Positions 26,662-34,763 of a DNA stretch of 64,000 nt are shown here, in pieces (position 1 is the stretch's first letter; every line of letters starts with the position of its first letter). The notes under the pieces were generated by a model. It made no database searches. It saw only the letters and a program-made list of their open reading frames with translations, and was not told where the DNA came from. Position numbers and translations under genes: made by a program. This stretch comes from JAKANT01 sp035502095 (GTDB lineage: Bacteria > Pseudomonadota > Gammaproteobacteria > Burkholderiales > Burkholderiaceae_F). The stretch spans positions 167,043 to 231,042 of the forward strand of contig DATJUX010000019.1 of assembly GCA_035502095.1 (NCBI GenBank), read 5' to 3'.

Positions 26662-26689
26662 CTCCCTCCCCGGCTTGCCGGGGCGAGGG
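26662..26689. repeat. CCTCCCC/GGGGAGG-type palindrome downstream of mshN
   Basis: CTCCCTCCCCGGC and GCCGGGGCGAGGG form a strong imperfect hairpin 5 bp after the mshN stop codon. It belongs to the family seen at 15295, 26852, 36419 and 44063. It may end the MSHA transcript, although no U-tract follows. Confidence 0.55.
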
Positions 26690-26851
26690 CGGGGCTTCGC
26701 GAAGCACGAGCTTCGCGCCGCAACAGCCGGGCGTGCCTGCCGGCGCGGCCGTGGACGGCTGGGGAAGTGCCACACACAGGTTCCGGCAGCTCGCTCGGCG
26801 CGCGATGCAGGCGAACGTGTCCTGAGGAAACAGCGCGGTGCCGGAGGCGGC

Positions 26852-26888
26852 CCCTCCCCAACCCTCCCCCCGCGGCGCGGGGAGGGGT
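26852..26888. repeat. CCTCCCC/GGGGAGG-type palindrome upstream of the permease gene
   Basis: CCCCTCCCCAACCCTCCCC followed by CCGCGGCGCGGGGAGGGG; the arms can pair. It lies about 50 bp before the permease start, in the 284-bp spacer after mshN. The rest of that spacer holds nothing I can identify. Confidence 0.55.
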
Positions 26889-26940
26889 AGAGCACGTGCT
26901 TTAGGATTCGACGCTTCGCCCTGCGCGCCAACTCCCTTCG

Positions 26941-28905
26941 ATGCGCCTGAGACGGATTCGCGAGCGGATCCTCGGACGGCCGCGTGACCCGCTTTCCGCG
27001 AAACAACGCCATTCGATGGCGCTGGTCGCATTCCTCGCGTGGGTCGGGCTCGGCGCCGACGGCCTGTCTTCGAGCTGCTACGGCCCCGAGGAGGCGTTCC
27101 GCGCGCTCGGGGTCCACACGCACTTCGGGCTCTATCTGGCCATCGCCACGGCACTCACCGTGTTCGTGGTCTCGTTCGCCTACAACCAGATCATCGAGCT
27201 GTTTCCGAGCGGCGGCGGCGGATACCGCATCTCCACCGACCTGCTCGGCGCCCACCCGGGCCTCGTCGCGGGGTCCGCGCTCATCGTCGACTACGTGCTC
27301 ACGATCGCGATCTCGGTCGCGGCCGGCGTCGACGCCGTGTTCTCCCTGCTGCCCGCCCACTGGGGCAGCGTCAAGCTGGAGATCTCGCTGCTGCTGATCG
27401 CGATCCTGCTGGTGCTCAATCTGCGCGGCGCCAAGGAGTCGATCCGCGTCCTGCTGCCCATCTTCATGGGCTTCTTCATCACCCACGTTCTGCTGATCGT
27501 GGTCGGCGTCGGCGAGCGTTTTGCCGCCGTGCCGACGCTGATTCCCGACACCGTGGGCGAAACGTTCTCGCTTGCGCGCGAAACCTCGTGGTTCTTCGTT
27601 GCCGCGCTGTTCCTGCGCGCCTATTCGCTCGGCGGCGGCACCTACACCGGCATCGAGGCGGTGTCGAACAACGTGCAGACGCTTGCCGAACCGCGCGTCG
27701 AAACCGGCAAGCTGACGATGCTCTACATGGCGCTGTCGCTGTCCTTCATGGCCGGCGGCGTCCTGCTGCTCTACCTGGTGCGCGGTGTCGCGCCGGTGGA
27801 AGGCCAGACCCTGAACGCGGTCGCCTTCAGCGACGTGCTCGTCATATTGGGGTTCGAAGGGACGCCGAACGTCGTCGCGCTGACGGTGGTGCTCGCGTTC
27901 GAGGCCGGTCTCCTGTTCGTTGCCGCCAACACGGGCTTCCTCGGCGGCCCGAGCGTGCTTGCCAACATGGCCGCCGATTCGTGGCTGCCGCACCAGTTCC
28001 GCTACCTGTCGTCGCGCCTCGTGACGCAGAAAGGCCTGGTCGTCATGGGCATTGCGGCCACGGTCGTGCTGGTGATCACGCGCGGGGAGGTGAGCGTGCT
28101 GGTGGTGCTGTATTCGATCAACGTGTTCATCACGTTCACCCTCGCGCTCGCCGGGCTCGCGCGCCACTGGTGGCGGCGCCGCCGGGACATGGGCCGCAAA
28201 CGCTGGCTCGCGCGCATGGGGCTGTCGCTGCTCGGCCTTTCGATCTGCGCCGGCATCCTCGTCGTCACCATCGTCGCCAAGTTCTTCGAGGGCGGCTGGC
28301 TCACGCTCGGCATCACGGCGCTGGTGATCATGCTCTGCATCGCTGTGCGCAAGCACTACGACGAAGTCAAGACGCGCATCCGCGCGCTCGATGCGCAGTT
28401 CGAGCAGGTCCCCTACGGCAGCCAGACCACGCCGCCACCGCTTGCGCCCAACGAGCCCACCGCAGTGTTCCTGGTCGGCTCCTCCAAGGGCGGCGGCATG
28501 CACGCGCTGCTGCGCGTCCAGCGCATGTTTCCGGGGCTGTACCGCAATTTCGTCTTCGTCAACGCGCGCACGGTCGACGCGCAATCCTATGGCGGCGCCG
28601 AACGCCTCGCGGCGTTGAAGATCGAAGCGAACTCGACGCTCAGCTATTTCGTCAACCACTGCCGCAGCAACGGCCTGGCGGCCACGTCGTATCTCGTCTT
28701 CGGCACCGATCCGGTCGACGAACTGGTGCAGCTCGCGCAACGCGTGCAGAAGGAGTTCCCGCAGGCGGTGTTCTTCACGACCAAACTCGTGTTCGACGAC
28801 GAAAACTGGCTTTCCCAGTTCCTGCACAACCAGGCCGCCCTCGCGCTCCAGCAGCGCCTGAGCCTGCAGGGCCAGCCGATGGTCATCCTGCCGCTGAAGC
28901 TGTAG
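26941..28905 (+). CDS. APC-superfamily permease with C-terminal cytoplasmic domain
   Basis: A 654-residue secondary transporter. The N-terminal part has GLGADGLSSSCYGPEEAF, the first-helix motif shared by KimA/YdaO-like K+ symporters and related APC permeases, then about 12 hydrophobic helices to about residue 465. The C-terminal region of about 180 residues is soluble and begins after a VKTRIRALDAQFEQVPYG linker; it has a Rossmann-like VFLVGSSKGGGMHAL start. Substrate unknown: K+ or amino acids are possible. It starts at ATG 26941. It converges with a small membrane gene; a GCGGAT-type repeat follows its stop. Confidence 0.82.
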   Translation: MRLRRIRERILGRPRDPLSAKQRHSMALVAFLAWVGLGADGLSSSCYGPEEAFRALGVHTHFGLYLAIATALTVFVVSFAYNQIIELFPSGGGGYRISTDLLGAHPGLVAGSALIVDYVLTIAISVAAGVDAVFSLLPAHWGSVKLEISLLLIAILLVLNLRGAKESIRVLLPIFMGFFITHVLLIVVGVGERFAAVPTLIPDTVGETFSLARETSWFFVAALFLRAYSLGGGTYTGIEAVSNNVQTLAEPRVETGKLTMLYMALSLSFMAGGVLLLYLVRGVAPVEGQTLNAVAFSDVLVILGFEGTPNVVALTVVLAFEAGLLFVAANTGFLGGPSVLANMAADSWLPHQFRYLSSRLVTQKGLVVMGIAATVVLVITRGEVSVLVVLYSINVFITFTLALAGLARHWWRRRRDMGRKRWLARMGLSLLGLSICAGILVVTIVAKFFEGGWLTLGITALVIMLCIAVRKHYDEVKTRIRALDAQFEQVPYGSQTTPPPLAPNEPTAVFLVGSSKGGGMHALLRVQRMFPGLYRNFVFVNARTVDAQSYGGAERLAALKIEANSTLSYFVNHCRSNGLAATSYLVFGTDPVDELVQLAQRVQKEFPQAVFFTTKLVFDDENWLSQFLHNQAALALQQRLSLQGQPMVILPLKL

Positions 28906-28927
28906 TGAACCGGGAAGACCGGGGCCA

Positions 28928-28976
28928 GACGCGGATCATGATTGCTTTATCCGCGTTCATCCGCGGAATCCGCGTC
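28928..28976. repeat. GCGGAT/ATCCGC intergenic repeat, copy 4
   Basis: AGACGCGGATC on the left and TTATCCGCG, TTCATCCGCGG and AATCCGCGTC on the right. It lies between two convergent genes, 23 bp after the permease stop, a position that would suit a two-way terminator. Confidence 0.7.
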
Positions 28977-29100
28977 ACAGTCCTCTCTTCTCGGCACGCG
29001 CGAAAGAAAACGCGGGTCGAGTCCGGGGGAACTCGCCCGCGCCTGAACGCCGCCCGGGGGAGGCGGCGGTGAAACGGTGCGGCGGAAACCGGTCAGCGGG

Positions 29101-29322
29101 CTAGAGCGACGCGGGCTGCTTCGCTTGCGTGTCGGCCAGCGTCGCCGACGACTCTTGCCGGCGGTCGGCGGTGACCGTCACGCGCTCGAGTTCGACCACC
29201 GGGCGCTCCGCAAACGCCTGGATCCCGGTCACGTAAGAATCCAGCGCGGCCACCACGCCCATCGTGATCAGAAGTCCGGCTGCGACTCCGAAGATCCACG
29301 TCTTGGTCTTTGGCTCGTTCAT
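29101..29322 (-). CDS. Small single-pass membrane protein
   Basis: A 73-residue protein I do not recognise. It begins MNEPKTKTWIFGVAAGLLIT; residues 10-27 form one hydrophobic helix, and a charged 40-residue tail with VVELERVTVTADRR follows. The ATG at 29322 has a strong AGGGA ribosome-binding site 7 bases upstream, which supports it as a real gene. The tail resembles short membrane-anchored envelope proteins of betaproteobacteria. It lies alone between the convergent permease and the GGDEF-EAL gene. Confidence 0.6.
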   Translation of the reverse strand: MNEPKTKTWIFGVAAGLLITMGVVAALDSYVTGIQAFAERPVVELERVTVTADRRQESSATLADTQAKQPASL

Positions 29323-29514
29323 GGCGTTTTCCCTGGAATGCAATGGCAGAACTGTTGCCGCGTCGTTCCCGAGCACTGTAGGGAGCCCGTACCCGCATTG
29401 CGAGCGGCGTGCGATGAAGCGCGCCGGTCGTGGCCCGGATTGCAGAATCCTGTCGCGAGCGGCATTCGATCGACCCTGCGTGCGACGGAACGGCCTGCAG
29501 GCCGATGAACCGGG

Positions 29515-31002
29515 TCAGCGACGGGCGCGCCGGCGCGGCGCGCTCTTCAGTTCGGCACGAAATGCCAGCGGTTCCATCGGGCGGCCGAGCAGGAACCCCT
29601 GTGCTTCGCCGATGCCGGCCTTGCGTGCGAAGGCGAGCTGCTCCTCGGACTCGATGCCCGCCGCGATCACACGCAGCCGAAGCCGCTTGCCGAGCGACGC
29701 GAGCGCGGCGACGATCGCGCCGTCGCGGTCACCCACGGCGGCGCCGCGCAGGAATTCGCCATTCAGCTTGAGGCCGTCGATCGCGACCTTGCGCAGCGCG
29801 GACAGGCTGGCGGACCCGGCACCGAAGTTGTCGAGCACGACGCGCACGCCGGCGCCGGTCAGCGCGGCCAGGGTCTCGACGGCTGCCGTTTCGTTCATGC
29901 GCATCAGCGCGGATTCGTTGACCTCGATCTGCAGCCGGGACGCCGCCAGGCCCGTGTCCTCGAGGGCGCGTCCGACCAGCCCTGCGACGGAGGTGCCGCG
30001 GAACTCGCGCGGCGCGAGGTTGACGGCGACCGAGAGCTCGCGCGGCCACGTCGCCGCCTGGCGGCAGGCGAGGTCGAGTACGCGCGCACCGATCGGCACG
30101 ATGAGTCCGGTCTCTTCGGCGATGTCGAGAAACGCCTCGGGCGCGAGCAGGCCGCGCTCGGGGTGCTCCCAACGCAGGAGCGCTTCGGCCCCGATGACAC
30201 GCTTGTCACGCACGCGCACGCGCGGCTGGAACAACACGCGAAACTGGTCGCGTTCCAGCGCGGTGTTCAGTTCCGCTTCCAGCCGCAGGCGGCGCGCCGA
30301 GCGATGCGCGATGTCGGGGTGGAAGAACTGATAGAGGCCGGTCCCGTGCTCGCGGGCGTATTGCATCGCTGCAGCGGCCCGCGCCAGCAGGAGATCGCCG
30401 GTGGCGGCGTCCTCCGGCAGCACGGCCACACCCAGCGCCGGCGCGAGACGCAGTTCGTGATCGCCGAACGGCAGCGGCGCATCGAGCGCGGCGAACAGCT
30501 TGCGCGCCACTGTCGCGGCATCGTGGCTCTGGCGCAGGTTCGAAAGCAGCAGCGCGAATTCGTTGTCGCCGACGCGGGCGACCGTATCCGATCCGCGCAC
30601 GGCCACCTGCAGGCGCTCGCCGACCTGCTGTGCCACCGCGTCGGCGGCTGCGTGGCCATGCGCCTCGCGCACCTCGGCGAGGCGGCCGACGCCGATGCAG
30701 ATCACGGCCGCGGGTTCGCCGCGTGCGAGATGAGTCTTCACCGCGCTGTCGAGCCGCTCTTCGAGCGCGTGCCGGTTGGCGAGTCCGGTGGCGCGGTCGC
30801 GCTTGCGCAGTTCTTCGGCCTGCGCCTCGGCCGCGCTGCGTTCATATAGAGCGGCCACCAGACGCTCGTTGGCCCAGGTCAGCTCGGCCGAACGTTCATG
30901 GACGAGTTGCTCGAGGTGGTCGAGCCGCTGCACCTGGGAAGACCCGCCATGCGTGCACGGCGGAGCTGCGGAATCGAGATCGGCGGGGGAATGGCGATCC
31001 AT
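29515..31002 (-). CDS. GGDEF-EAL domain protein with degenerate catalytic motifs
   Basis: A 495-residue cytoplasmic protein: an N-terminal coiled coil (about 25-70), a GGDEF domain (about 70-235) and an EAL domain (about 240-490). The signature GGDEF site reads GDNEF (residues 145-149), so cyclase activity is unlikely. The EAL motif is intact (GAEALLRW), but the DDFGTG loop reads DNFGAG and the AEGVE motif reads AAGIE, both positions needed for phosphodiesterase catalysis. It is probably a c-di-GMP or protein-binding receptor rather than an enzyme. No membrane helix is seen. The start ATG at 31002 precedes MDRHSPADLD; the frame upstream is not protein-like. Its closeness to the MSHA locus recalls the degenerate MshH/CsrD of Vibrio. 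Confidence 0.88.
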   Translation of the reverse strand: MDRHSPADLDSAAPPCTHGGSSQVQRLDHLEQLVHERSAELTWANERLVAALYERSAAEAQAEELRKRDRATGLANRHALEERLDSAVKTHLARGEPAAVICIGVGRLAEVREAHGHAAADAVAQQVGERLQVAVRGSDTVARVGDNEFALLLSNLRQSHDAATVARKLFAALDAPLPFGDHELRLAPALGVAVLPEDAATGDLLLARAAAAMQYAREHGTGLYQFFHPDIAHRSARRLRLEAELNTALERDQFRVLFQPRVRVRDKRVIGAEALLRWEHPERGLLAPEAFLDIAEETGLIVPIGARVLDLACRQAATWPRELSVAVNLAPREFRGTSVAGLVGRALEDTGLAASRLQIEVNESALMRMNETAAVETLAALTGAGVRVVLDNFGAGSASLSALRKVAIDGLKLNGEFLRGAAVGDRDGAIVAALASLGKRLRLRVIAAGIESEEQLAFARKAGIGEAQGFLLGRPMEPLAFRAELKSAPRRRARR

Positions 31003-31330
31003 GCTGTTCCTTGTACGGGACGCGTGCGCACGCGGCGACGCGATGCCTAACCAGCTTACGCACCGAGGGAAACCGCGAAGCGACGAAAAGGCGCGCACGC
31101 GCGGTGCGCTTCCTGTCGCTCCGTCGCACCTGCCGGAGCACCGCGGAAACGCGCGTCGCGCAGCGGCGCGACGCGTACGGGCGATGCCGAAGAGCGGAAT
31201 TGCCTGTGCGATCCGCGGCGGTTAACCAGCGAAAAACAGGTACCAGCCCTCAAGTGTCGGCCGCGCTGACCGAAAACAAGGATGAGCGGGTTTGTGCCCG
31301 CATCGGGACCCGCAGACAACAGGTGGTCGC
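31003..31330 (+). other. Divergent spacer without a recognised gene
   Basis: The 328 bp between the GGDEF-EAL gene (leftward) and the HAD-like gene (rightward) hold several GC-rich short inverted repeats but no open frame that looks like protein. Promoters for both genes must lie here; no clear consensus was found. Confidence 0.4.
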
Positions 31331-31810
31331 TTGATCATATTTCTCGACTTCGACGGCGTGCTGCATCCCGATCCGTGCCGGGACGAACAGTTGTTCGAAC
31401 ATGCGCCGCGCCTGGCGCGAGCGCTCGAAGAATTTCCCGAAGCGAGCGTGGTGCTGTCGACGAGCTGGCGCACGTTCCTCAACTTCGAGCAGCTCGTGGT
31501 GCCTCTCGAGATCGACCTGCGCCGGCGCGTGATCGGCGTGACGCCGCGCTTCGCGGATTTCTCGCCGCAGCGCGAACTGGTTCCCTATCGCCGCCAGGCC
31601 GAGTGCGTGCAGTGGCTGAACGAGAACGGCATGAACGACGCCGCGTGGCTTGCCCTCGACGATCGCACGTCGTGGTTCGTGCCGTACTGCGAGAACCTGG
31701 TGGCGTGCGATGCGCTGGTCGGCTTCGACGACGAGGTCGCCGGTCGCCTGCGCACCGGACTGCTGCGCGCACGCCGGCAGATGACGCTCTCGCTCGACGC
31801 GATTCTCTGA
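31331..31810 (+). CDS. HAD-like domain protein
   Basis: A 159-residue small HAD-superfamily protein. The N-terminal motif IIFLDFDGVLHP carries the two catalytic Asp residues; motif II is VLSTSWR, and LALDDRTSWFVPYCENLV has the late acidic motif. This layout matches the stand-alone HAD domains found in putative nucleic-acid repair contexts, so a 5' or 3' phosphatase role is possible but unproven. I chose the TTG at 31331, which has an AGGTGG ribosome-binding site 4 bases upstream and begins at the domain edge; another TTG at 31292 is possible. Confidence 0.75.
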   Translation: MIIFLDFDGVLHPDPCRDEQLFEHAPRLARALEEFPEASVVLSTSWRTFLNFEQLVVPLEIDLRRRVIGVTPRFADFSPQRELVPYRRQAECVQWLNENGMNDAAWLALDDRTSWFVPYCENLVACDALVGFDDEVAGRLRTGLLRARRQMTLSLDAIL

Positions 31811-31821
31811 CGAGCCGCGTC

Positions 31822-31843
31822 GGTCATCCCGCTCGGGATGACC
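31822..31843. terminator. Perfect palindrome after the HAD-like gene
   Basis: GGTCATCCCG and CGGGATGACC form a perfect 10-bp stem with a 2-base loop, 11 bp after the stop codon. No U-tract follows. It resembles the GTCATCCCG-type repeats near 1821 and 61082 and could end transcription or be a mobile palindrome. Confidence 0.5.
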
Positions 31844-31917
31844 ACGGCGCCTGTCATTCAGCGCCGCCGGCTGAGCCGCGGCCGAGCAAACTCAGCCTTC
31901 GAGCAACGAAGGCCTTC

Positions 31918-31968
31918 GACGCGGACAAAAGTCCATTCGATCCGCCTGAATCCGCGTAATCCGCGTCG
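31918..31968. repeat. GCGGAT/ATCCGC intergenic repeat, copy 5
   Basis: GACGCGGACAAAAG on the left and CGATCCGCC, TGAATCCGCG and TAATCCGCGTCGGG on the right, followed by TTTTTG. It lies between two convergent genes; with its T-run this copy is the best terminator candidate of the family. Confidence 0.7.
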
Positions 31969-32065
31969 GGTTTTTGTCCCGTGCACAGCGGCGAGGAAGC
32001 CCGGCATGCGAACGACAACGCCCGCCGCCGGGCCTTGGCCTGGGACCGCAGCGACGATCCAGCCT

Positions 32066-32455
32066 TCAGTGCGCCGCGCGCACGCGCTCGCGGATGTCGA
32101 GTTCTTCGATCTTTCGGTAGAGGCTCGACAGCCCGATGCTCAGGCGCTGCGCGGCGAGTCGCCGGTCGCCGTCGGTCTCCTCGAGCGCGCGCACGATCAC
32201 CTGCGCCTCGAAGCGGCGCATCTGCGCGCGCAGCGAGTTGGGCGGCGGCGAACCGTTGTTGGCATCCTGCGATACCGGCACGCAGTCGGCATCGAGGAGA
32301 TGGATATCACCGGCCACGACGTCGACCGCGGCGTGCGCGAGGGCGGCCCGCGCTGCGGCCACGTCCGGGGCCACCTCGACCGTATGGCCTGCTTCGGTCA
32401 AGTTCGCGCGCAGCTGGTTGAGCGCGGTTCCGGCATCAAGGAGCAGGATATGCAT
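32066..32455 (-). CDS. Fis-type DNA-binding regulator with short receiver-like N-terminus
   Basis: A 129-residue protein. The last 45 residues are a Fis/NtrC-type helix-turn-helix: FEAQVIVRALEETDGDRRLAAQ leads into RLSIGLSSLYRKIEEL, read here in two pieces. The N-terminal 65 residues (MHILLLDAGTALNQLRANL) look like the start of a receiver fold, with an Asp in DVVAGDIHLLDAD, but it is too short and incomplete to be a normal phospho-receiver. Start ATG 32455 has a GGGGAAG ribosome-binding site. It probably regulates neighbouring or distant genes; the target is unknown. It is divergent from the MFS transporter gene. Confidence 0.75.
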   Translation of the reverse strand: MHILLLDAGTALNQLRANLTEAGHTVEVAPDVAAARAALAHAAVDVVAGDIHLLDADCVPVSQDANNGSPPPNSLRAQMRRFEAQVIVRALEETDGDRRLAAQRLSIGLSSLYRKIEELDIRERVRAAH

Positions 32456-32571
32456 GCGAAACACTTCCCCATCGAGTCGTTCCAGCCGCACTAACAGGCC
32501 CGCCCCGTGGGTTATTCCCACGATCGTTTTTGACATCGGCATGACAGCGCGGCTAAGGTGCAGGCACTTCG

Positions 32572-33777
32572 ATGCCGCACGACGCCTCCGCCGCGACCGG
32601 TCCGGTCCGCACGGTCGCCGCCCTCGGAACCGCGCAGACGCTGGCCTGGGCCTCGTCCTATTACCTGCCGGCGGTGCTTGCCGCGCCGATGGCGCGCGAC
32701 CTCGACGTCTCGACCGCGACCGTCTTCGGCGCATTCTCCGTGGCGTTGATCGTCGCAGCGGGTGTCGGTCCCTGGTCGGGGCAGATGATCGACCGCCACG
32801 GCGGCCGGCCGGTCTTGATGGGCACGAACCTCGTGTTCGCGGCCGGCCTGGCCGGACTTGCGCTGGCGCAGGGTGCCTGCGGATTGTTTGCCGCGTGGGT
32901 CGTGATCGGCGCCGCGATGGGCGCCGGCCTGTACGAGGCGGCGTTTGCGACTCTCGTCCACCTGTACCGGCTTCTGGCGCGCAACGCCATCACGGGGATC
33001 ACGCTGATCGCGGGCTTTGCGAGCACCGTGGGCTGGCCCCTGACCGCACTGCTCGAAGCGAAGCTCGGATGGCGCGGTGCGTGCCTGGTGTGGGCCGGCT
33101 TGCACGTAGCGATCGGACTGCCGTTGAACGCCTCGTTGGCGCGCACATCGCTCGATGCAGGAACCGAGGGAGGCCAGCGTGGTTCGGCCCGTCCGAGCCT
33201 GGAGGACGAGGTCATGACCGCGCGCCCGGTGCTGACGACCGTCCTGCTGGCGCTGGTATTCGCGTTGACCTGGTTCATCAGCACGGCGATGGCCGCGCAC
33301 CTGCCGCGCGTGCTCGAGGCCGCCGGGGCGACGATGGTGGCGGCGGTTTCGGTCGGCGCGTTGGTCGGCCCGGCGCAGGTCGGCGGGCGCCTGCTCGAGT
33401 TCGGCCTGCTGCGCCACGTTCATCCCCTGCTCTCGGCACGTCTGGCCGCCCTGGCGCATCCGATCGGCGTGGTCGCGCTGATGGCGGCGGGCGCTCCCGC
33501 CGCGGCAGCCTTCGCGATCCTGCATGGCGCGGGCAACGGCATCCTCACGATTGCCAAGGGCACGCTGCCGCTGGTGTTCTTCGGTGCCCGGGGATATGGC
33601 GCGCGCCAGGGCTGGATGATGGTCCCCGCGCGCATCGCCCAGGCGCTCGCACCGTTCCTGTTCGGCTTGGCGGTCGATCGCTGGGGCGGACGTGCGTTGT
33701 GGGTGTCCGGCGGACTGGGCCTGGTCGCCTTTGTCGCACTGCTCCTGCTCGGACGCCGTCAACTCGTCGTTGGGTGA
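32572..33777 (+). CDS. MFS transporter
   Basis: A 401-residue major facilitator superfamily protein with about 12 hydrophobic helices. The first helix region is LGTAQTLAWASSYYLPAVLA, and the loop 2-3 motif reads QMIDRHGGRPVLM, a variant of the canonical G-x-x-x-D-R-x-G-R-R. The central cytoplasmic loop is near residue 210. Its start is ATG 32572. A TTGACA hexamer lies at 32530, but no good -10 is correctly spaced. Substrate unknown. It is followed by ppk2 in the same direction, 137 bp away, with no sign of functional coupling. Confidence 0.85.
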   Translation: MPHDASAATGPVRTVAALGTAQTLAWASSYYLPAVLAAPMARDLDVSTATVFGAFSVALIVAAGVGPWSGQMIDRHGGRPVLMGTNLVFAAGLAGLALAQGACGLFAAWVVIGAAMGAGLYEAAFATLVHLYRLLARNAITGITLIAGFASTVGWPLTALLEAKLGWRGACLVWAGLHVAIGLPLNASLARTSLDAGTEGGQRGSARPSLEDEVMTARPVLTTVLLALVFALTWFISTAMAAHLPRVLEAAGATMVAAVSVGALVGPAQVGGRLLEFGLLRHVHPLLSARLAALAHPIGVVALMAAGAPAAAAFAILHGAGNGILTIAKGTLPLVFFGARGYGARQGWMMVPARIAQALAPFLFGLAVDRWGGRALWVSGGLGLVAFVALLLLGRRQLVVG

Positions 33778-33914
33778 AATCAACCCCTCCGCAGGGGCGG
33801 CAACCCGCCCTTGCGCGGGGCCCTATCATCACGAGTTCGCGCCGCGGCACCGGCTGGACGGTACTGCCGGGCGAGGGGATTCCAACGAACGAACCAGACG
33901 GAGGCATTGGAACG

Positions 33915-34763
33915 ATGGCCGGGAAGAAGAACGCGGCGAAGAATGCGGACGCCGCAAAGAGTGCGGCAAAGGACTCCGACACCGGAAAGAAGGAAAAGCT
34001 CAGCGGCAAGGACTACGACAAGGAGATGTACAAGCTCCATGTCGAACTGGTGAAGCTGCAGGAGTGGGTGAAGCACGCCGGCGCCAAGATCTGCATCGTC
34101 TTCGAGGGTCGCGACGGCGCCGGCAAAGGCGGCAGCATCAAGGCGATCACCGAGCGCGTCAGTCCGCGCGTCTTCCGCGTCATTGCGTTGCCGACGCCGA
34201 CTGAGCGCGAGAGGAGCCAGATGTTCATCCAACGTTATCTCCCGCACATGCCGGCGGCGGGCGAGATCGTCATCTGGGATCGCAGCTGGTACAACCGCGC
34301 GGGCGTCGAGCGCGTGATGGGCTTCTGCACCGAGGAGCAGGCGCGGCGTTTCCTCACCCTGACGCCGCCGATCGAAAAGACCTTCGTCGAGTCCGGCATC
34401 ATCCTGCTCAAGTACTGGCTGGAAGTGAGCATGGAGGAGCAGACGCGCCGACTCGAGTCGCGCATCGACGACGGGCGCAAGATCTGGAAGCTCTCGCCCA
34501 TGGACGTCAAGTCGTACACGCGCTGGGACGACTACACCCACGCGCGCGACGAGATGTTCAAGGCAACCGACACTGCCTGGGCACCGTGGTACGTGGTGAA
34601 TTCGAACGACAAGCGGCGGGCGCGCCTGAACCTCATCACCCACCTGCTGAGCAAGATCCCCTACAAGTCGGTGCCGCGCGAGAAGGTCAAGCTGCCCAAG
34701 CGAAAGAGGGACAAGGCGGGGGAGCCCGACTACCCGCGCAAGTTCATTCCCGAGGTGTTTTGA
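33915..34763 (+). CDS. ppk2: Polyphosphate kinase 2 family protein (class I)
   Basis: Transfers phosphate between polyphosphate and nucleotides (class I enzymes act on NDP/NTP). The 282-residue protein has a Lys/Ala-rich N-terminal tail of about 30 residues, Walker A GRDGAGKGG (65-73), the Walker B-like VIWDRSWYNRAGVERV, the lid ESRIDDGRKIWKLSPMD, and the C-terminal APWYVVNSNDKRRARLN block. All are PPK2 hallmarks. The start ATG at 33915 is preceded by GGAGGCATTGGAACG, a usable ribosome-binding site. Its 3' end overlaps the convergent sulP-like gene by 20 bp. It is cytoplasmic by prediction. Confidence 0.93.
   Translation: MAGKKNAAKNADAAKSAAKDSDTGKKEKLSGKDYDKEMYKLHVELVKLQEWVKHAGAKICIVFEGRDGAGKGGSIKAITERVSPRVFRVIALPTPTERERSQMFIQRYLPHMPAAGEIVIWDRSWYNRAGVERVMGFCTEEQARRFLTLTPPIEKTFVESGIILLKYWLEVSMEEQTRRLESRIDDGRKIWKLSPMDVKSYTRWDDYTHARDEMFKATDTAWAPWYVVNSNDKRRARLNLITHLLSKIPYKSVPREKVKLPKRKRDKAGEPDYPRKFIPEVF

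Noticed and set aside
26533..28827. A 764-residue leftward frame across the permease
   Set aside because: Low-complexity Arg/Glu/His/Gln content; it is a shadow of the + strand permease.
32530..32560. Sigma-70 promoter for the MFS gene at 32572
   Set aside because: TTGACA is a perfect -35 hexamer, but the -10 candidates at 17-18 bp spacing match poorly, so I do not call it.
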